Assembly: GCF_001039355.2 (NCBI RefSeq)
Contig: NW_019773619.1
Coordinates: 1-64,000 of the forward strand
Source: Lingula anatina
Taxonomy: Eukaryota; Brachiopoda; Lingulata; Lingulida; Lingulidae
Direction: 5' to 3'
DNA length: 64,000 nt
The translations under genes and the position numbers were made by a program. Shown here one piece after another: positions 53,579 through 64,000 of the stretch (the stretch's first letter is position 1; each line of letters starts with the position of its first letter). Under the pieces are notes generated by a model, which was not told the DNA's origin, did no database searches, and saw nothing but the letters and a program-made list of their open reading frames with translations.

Positions 53579-54525
53579 AGATAAAACTGAATCTTGGGTT
53601 GTGCATTTTTTAAAACGTTAAATGCATTGATGAATCCTTTAAGCAATTTTGTCAATTTATTTTAAAAGCAAAATTTCACTTTTTAATTAATTTGATGCAT
53701 ACAAAATCAGAAAAATTAATTCTTTCTCAAAAGATTTGTGTACCTCTGAAGCAAGTATGAACATTACAGATACAAATTCGGTGCTGGCAAGCCTTTTAGT
53801 TCTATGGAAGCTGTGTAGAACACAGACCCTACTAAGGCAATTATTATAATTCAAGGGTCACCACCAGATTCTTATCAATTCTGAGCCGGTTTCTGGCCTA
53901 TTTTGAAAATCCTATCAAAATCTGCCCTTTACATTTTGAGTTAGACTGTTTAAGGAGTAATAAACCAACATAGGCCAAAACAACTGTCGTTGCAAGGGGA
54001 CTCCTGAATTCATAATCCATTCTCTTTGGATGGACCACTCGAGGTCCGAAATGTAGTTATTAAAGTAAGAAAGAAAACAAGTATAAATGTTTTCATACAT
54101 TTTACTTTCAATACAAAGTAACAAACAAAACATGAAAGCCAGTGTTCACATTATTGCATAAGAGACATGCTCACGGCACAGTAATATTAGAATACAGACA
54201 ATTGTGAGGGGGAGAGGGACACTTGCCCACTTCTGAAAATTATCCCCAAATCACTGGAAAATCACTGTAAAAATCTTTACATCAAAATGTTCTCACTACT
54301 TCTGTGTGGAGCACTAAACCACAATAACTGCAGCACAAACTTAATCAATTTGAAATATTCAATTGCCCTCAAATACTACAGGAACTAATTAGGAATACGC
54401 AATAACTCATGCATGATTACCTACAAGGTGAAATCTGGGGAACATTGCATCTTTGGAATGAAGGGTTAAAATATCTGTGTATTTACATTCTACGCACTTA
54501 CACAATCAAATTACACTGATTTAAA

Positions 54526-54754
54526 TAAGACCCGATTCCAATGGACACCTCTGGTCTATGTAGGTTGATCCAACTCTTTGGGGACTCTTGCTGAGTGCTA
54601 TCAGTTCAATTGAATGACATAATCACCAACTTTTCTGTATTCCATTTAACGCCAGGAGGTGTGTCAATCTGTTAATTGATTGCACTCAGCACGAGTCCCC
54701 TGGGAGTTGGAAGTATCTATGTAGACCAATGGTGTCTATGGGAATGGGGCCTTA
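54526..54754. mobile_element. Inverted-repeat element (family 1 relative)
   Basis: 24-bp terminal inverted repeats: left TAAGACCCGATTCCAATGG, right the complement of TAAGGCCCCATTCCCATAG. The inside has GGGGACTCTTGCTGAG, which recurs at about 31733 and 63688 in fragments of the same family. Confidence 0.85.
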
Positions 54755-55576
54755 GATTGGGGTGTAAGGCTCTCAAGTGAGGAAATATTAATTAAGCACT
54801 ATCCCTTGCTGCTATGAAATTTTAATTCCATCTGAAAAATTCTGAGTCATTCAACAGAAAATTTCTTCATTCCATACTTACATCGAATTCATTTTTTTTA
54901 TATTTTCTACTTTTATCATTTATCTGATAAACATTTCATTACATGTCAAAATAAAATGAGTGTAACCTAAAAAGATATGAACAAAAACCACAGCAATTAC
55001 TCCACTAATAATTTGGGCAAATTTGGTAAATTGCAAACTTCATCTGGTAAAAAAAAAAAAAATGCAGAAAATGATATGACATCCAGAAATTTCATGTACA
55101 TACTATCTACATGAATCGTAAGAAAAAAAATCTTGAAACTGCAAAACAGCACTGCTGTTAATTTGTACCTCCTTTAAATGAAGAGTTCACTACATTTTTA
55201 TCTCCACAATCCCACATTTGAGGCTTGGTGCTCTTCTCCTTGATATATGTCTCCCTTTGCTTTGCAAATGTCCAACAATTATTCCATGGGCAGAACAATT
55301 TCAGATACAATAATTATGTACATCAAATAAAACAAAATGTGATTTACATGGCAATTTTATAATTCTACACATTAGTATATGACCTATTTGTGCATAAATA
55401 AATAAATAAAACTGAGGCAATCATCTCACAGTGGTGATAAACTGAAAGCCAAATGGAGATTCTAAGCACAAAAACCTCAAGCTACACATCATTCTGATAA
55501 TGATGAGTTTTTTTAAACCTTCTGCTTCACTTTTTTACTGAGTGCACGTAGTTAGTGAGTCTGCAAAGCACCCATC

Positions 55577-55965
55577 AAAAAAATAAATAAAGAAAGAAAG
55601 AAAACGAATTAATAAAATAAATAAAAGGAGCTATGAAACCTTTAAGAAATGTGGAATTCTTTTTCTAAGGATGTTTTTTAAAAAACATGTATGCTTTTAA
55701 CTTAACCATCAGTTTTCCCTTTTTTTATATACAGACTGGCTCTACCGTTTTATCCAAGAAATCAAAGCACNAAAATAAAGAAAGAAATAAATAAAACGAA
55801 TTAATAAAATAAATAAAAGGAGCTATGAAACCTTTAAGAAATGTGGAATTCTTTTTCTAAGGATGTTTTTTAAAAAACATGTATGCTTTTAATTTAACCA
55901 TCAGTTTTCCCTTTTTTTATATACAGACTGGCTCTACCGTTTTATCCAAGAAATCAAAGCACGGG
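55577..55965. repeat. Direct duplication across a single-N join
   Basis: About 190 bp left of the N at 55771 is repeated almost exactly to its right (GGAGCTATGAAACC through GTTTTATCCAAGAAATC). This is best read as two overlapping contig ends or haplotypes that were not merged. Confidence 0.88.
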
Positions 55966-57404
55966 GCAACCATAGTATACAACATTTAAGCCAGTTTAAA
56001 TTTTGGTCTCCAAAACCATCATCAGACAACTTGCACCGTGGCCTCGTGGTCTTTTTAGTTATCTACGTTTTGGCTTGTTGGCATTTTAAATCATTGATTT
56101 GACTAGATACAACAAACAAGCATTCCACATTAATGCATAATGCTTCAAGATCTAGTGATATGGCCTTGACCTTAGGTCACTGGTTATATGGCCTTGACCT
56201 AAGGTCACTGGTTATATGACCTTGACTTAAGTTTTCAGCAGGGATATTTTTTTACCCAAAAGGCCATCCAGACTTGTGTAATGAATGAACATCAATACAA
56301 TTAGAGCTCTTTGTAGCAAGGCTGCATGATAAATTACAAGGCCAATTCTGTTATAAAGAAAGTTTTTAAAATGTGAACAGGCCTTATGTGCTGTCCTACA
56401 TTGAAGTTTGTGACAGAGGCAATATCTAGAAGAAATAATAATTTGTCTTGATGCAGTATCTATTCAGATGTGCTGTAGATATGATCTATATTAAGTGCGA
56501 TAAGACATCCAGCTAATGTGCACATGTTTCAACAAGAAAAAAAAAAAAACAAAAAAACTCACAAAGATGTGCAGTACAGACCTTCACAGTGCCACTTTCA
56601 TAAACCCTTCACTCAGTCAAAAGAAAACTTTTGGTCGCATCACATACGACCCTTCCTTCCTCGTCACCAGTCTGCACGGATTCTTGTAATCTCGATCACG
56701 TTCAACTCGTCCAGCAAGTTAGTTACATGAAGGCAATAATGTAGACTAGATATGTTTGTTGGCTGCAGCCAAACATTTTGAGAAACATAGCTACACTCAA
56801 ACATATTCATTACATACGATCATGTATGATACAGCAGTTTTGAATATTTATGTACACCTACTGCCGAGAATATGTAATATATAAATTGATTTGACAATAG
56901 TGCTGGTTTCGAAGCTTGGATCATAGAAGAGGGGGGTAAGGAAATATGAACTGACACATAAAAGGGGAGCAGCATAATTTCCCACTCGAGGGAAGAATTA
57001 TAAGTATTGATTATAAGTATTTATGGCTAATATTTTCTTGGTTTTAAATCTTTTGATTTCACATACTTTGACTTAACTCAAAGGAAGCATTCACTTTTTT
57101 TCAATGACCAAATAAGCATTACCTACCATTATCTTAATATTGCCTTCTTCTGAAAACTGAAGCTATGAAAATTGATCAAATTTCATAATTTGCACAAAAT
57201 ATTTTCTATAATAAATAAATACATTGAGAAGAGGTGCAAATATTCATGGATCCACATCATCTTCATTTAAATATTTTCCATAAATTTTGCATCCTTTATA
57301 CTGGTCAGTTTGTATATGTGTTTTGGCATCTGCAAGTGCAGTCAAGGGCTTATTTAAGAAAGCATTTTCCATCTTTCATCATTCTTTTTGGACCAAAACC
57401 TTCT

Positions 57405-58139
57405 GGCCCCCGTTTCACAAAAAAACTTAAGTCGGTTTCCCTGACTTAGGGCTTGGTTACCAACGTAATTAAGTCGTTACGTCACTAAGTCCCGTTTCAC
57501 AAAGAATCTAAAAGGTCGCTTACGTCGTTTTTTTCTTAGCTGTAAGTCGACGATGCCAAGCCTCCTCGGGAGGAGACTTAAGTCGGCAAGCTCAACTAAA
57601 ACTCGGTAAATGAGAGCATAAACAACAAAAATTTGGAAAGAACATACCTCCTTCAAGATATTGTGTTTTAATATCCTTGAATAGCACTGACATTTATGGA
57701 ATATTGAAATAAAAAATAAAATTCCACTTTACCCAGCCGATCGCGTGTTTGTTTATGTTTTTGACCGCTAGACGTCCCTCAGTAGTGTTCCACGACAAGC
57801 TAATGTTTAACTGTTACTTTGAAGTTGTATTGAAGTTAAACTTATCAATAAAGTTCAAAACAAACTTTGTTTGTGTTTTGGCTGACTTTTATTGTTGATA
57901 AACGATCGTTCTCGGCCGAAAGAGGCCATGAAACGTCATGTCTTGTGAAACTTTTGCAATTTTACACCTCCTTTTCTTGAAGAGTTTCTCGTGCGCGTCG
58001 ACTACGGTAAGCACGCCAAGCTAAGACATTAGATTCTTTGTGAAACACTCCAAGTCGACTTCAGCTAAGTTGACCTAGCTAGGCCACCCAGCTCGAGTAA
58101 GACGTCTACGGATTTAAGATTCTTTGTGAAACGGGGGCC
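57405..58139. mobile_element. Inverted-repeat element with nested ends
   Basis: Outer ends GGCCCCCGTTTCACAAA (57405) and TTTGTGAAACGGGGGCC (58123) are perfect complements. Inner copies of the same end motif (CCCGTTTCACAAAGAATCT near 57484 and AGATTCTTTGTGAAAC near 58031) form a second nested pair. The centre is non-coding. Confidence 0.85.
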
Positions 58140-59146
58140 TGATCTTGAAGATGGTCTTTTTTGAGAAAAGTAGCACGAATAGTGCTGTATTTCACCAAAG
58201 CCACTTCTCCATCAGAATCCCCTCTTGTCCAGCCAAATACTTTCTTATCTAATAGAAATAATGCATTCTGGTTTTTAGCAAATGAAGGATTTTAAAAAAT
58301 AAATAACTTAAAAATTGGCTGTTCAGATGCCCATCTCTGATTACAATTTCTCAATCATATTTCTTATAGTTCCTCACTGAAATCTTGACCAAAGTGCAGC
58401 TACAGATGCACACAAATAAGCAATCTAAATACTGATGAATGAAACAGATACTGGCTACACAGATTCTGCAATATATAAATGAAAGAGCTTAATACACCTA
58501 CTTCTGAAGTCGGGCCATAAAATAACCTATGACCTGCATTTTGGCATTGTTCTTAGAGGTCCTGATCATCAATTACCTTGACCAGTGGCCTTGACCTGAT
58601 CATCAATGACCGTGATCAGTGGCCTTGACCTTGACCTCAATAACCTTAAATCCACCTCTTCCCTATGACCTACCACTTTGTTTGTCCTAGTTTTACAAAT
58701 GCAAATACCACAAAAAGTGCTACTGCTTCATAAAAAAAAACTTCATATCCAAAAAAAATAACTCCAGTTGGCCAGAATGAGACTTTGATCGTGCATCATG
58801 ACACAGGGAAAGTGCCTGTAATCCCAGACGCCTGCCACGCCACTCTGGACCCTAACCACTTCTCTTCACAACTTGCCTCTCGCAAAAAAACCATTGAAAG
58901 ATTGCAAGTGACTGAAAATTGCAAATGAAGATCAATCTTTCCCAAACCATGATGGATATGACTGAAAAATCAAAGCATGAGGGGTATGATACCATCATTC
59001 AAAAACATCACATAGTTCTCCTTTTCGCAACCATTTCTGACTGCAACATTGATGAAAGATTTTGGTACATGGAAACCAAGAATGCCTTCTGGATGACTGC
59101 AACAATGACAAGATTGGTAATGTTCACAGAAAGGCTCGGGCACACA

Positions 59147-63584
<4,438 letters not shown>

Positions 63585-63740
63585 TTAATATTATATGACA
63601 TGCTGGCTCCATCTTTGCAACCAGTCCTTTCAACCTTAGACTGCTTTTCCTTGACCTTATCGTACTAGCAGGATCAATCTAAGCAGGGACTCTTGCTGAG
63701 GCGCAGTCAATGTAAAATGTCAATGTTTATGGTGAGTGAA

Positions 63741-63778
<38 letters not shown>

Positions 63779-63790
63779 GGAGAGAGTGAG
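63741..63790. repeat. (TG)n(AG)n microsatellite
   Basis: Compound dinucleotide run upstream of the first visible SPOP exon. The stretch 63565-64000 otherwise shows a family 1 fragment (about 63634-63735) and no exon I can support. Confidence 0.9.
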
Positions 63791-64000
63791 AGAGAAAGGG
63801 CAATTACCATTAAAGCTTTACATATTACTTACTGAACTAAAAATCTCTTAGCCTCATGAAGAGAGTACATCAGTATTATAACTATATGAATAGGTAATGA
63901 AGATATATGAGATTAATTCTCTCATTTCATTGCAGCCATCCCAACAAACACATTTACCGTTGTTATCACACTTCTAGACAGAGAAAAATTCTGCATTATA

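Larger units (their letters stand above)
51822..53600 (+). other. CDK2 3' UTR region
   Basis: Follows the CDK2 stop and is AT-rich and non-coding, interrupted by the N gap at 52294-52770. Two AATAAA hexamers (53416-53421 and 53573-53578) are candidate polyadenylation signals, so the 3' UTR may be about 1.6-1.8 kb including the gap. Confidence 0.55.
53601..59146. other. Convergent CDK2-SPOP interval
   Basis: Includes the SPOP 3' UTR (from 59146 leftward, end not determined). It holds inverted-repeat elements at 54526-54754 and 57405-58139, an assembly duplication around 55771, and TGACCT/AGGTCA-rich tracts at about 56158-56226 and 58560-58650. No further gene is supported. Confidence 0.6.

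Overview
This is eukaryotic genomic DNA: AT-rich, with spliced multi-exon genes, GT-AG introns, microsatellites, many short inverted-repeat transposons and two long N gaps. Gene content (a CDK2 kinase, a SPOP-type MATH/BTB adaptor, an opsin, fibrinogen-domain genes) points to an invertebrate bilaterian, probably marine. A non-vertebrate deuterostome (cephalochordate, hemichordate or echinoderm) is my first guess, but a lophotrochozoan is not excluded. Two 0.46-0.48 kb N runs and six single-N joins, several flanked by duplicated sequence, suggest a draft assembly of a highly polymorphic genome.

Region 1-17 kb (+ strand): a tandem array of at least four copies of a gene family whose predicted product is signal peptide, two cadherin repeats, then a C-terminal fibrinogen-related domain (FReD), with no membrane segment. 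Copy 2 (from 4492) has the start; copies 3 and 4 have complete FReDs and stops; copies 1 and 2 share an 89-bp deletion that breaks the FReD. Single-N joins at 3112, 8850 and 12557 interrupt the array. I know of no described protein with this domain order, and it is one of two main candidates for something new here.

Region 17-23.7 kb: no convincing gene. It holds an N gap, a 49/98-bp alternating tandem repeat, an (AT)n tract and a cluster of degenerate ACTGCA motifs.

Region 23.7-43.2 kb (- strand): an opsin gene. Four common exons (TM3 to C-terminus, with DRY, the ECL2 Glu/Cys, the TM7 retinal lysine and NPxxY) are preceded by three tandem homologous 383-bp first exons. Each first exon has its own ATG and the same donor phase, and each encodes the N-terminus, TM1 and TM2. 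This looks like one locus making three N-terminal opsin isoforms from three promoters, and is the second main candidate. A complete Tc1/mariner-type element (38953-40611) lies between the first and second of these exons.

Region 47.3-53.6 kb (+ strand): CDK2 in eight exons, with CCAAT, E-box and E2F-like motifs upstream. A single-N join removes exactly the T-loop segment carrying the activating threonine.

Region 53.6-64 kb: convergent SPOP/SPOPL-like gene on the - strand (six exons, N-terminus beyond the window), separated from CDK2 by 3' UTR sequence and inverted-repeat elements. CDK2 and SPOP are ordinary housekeeping genes. The array, the opsin and the repeats are the accessory and more novel content.
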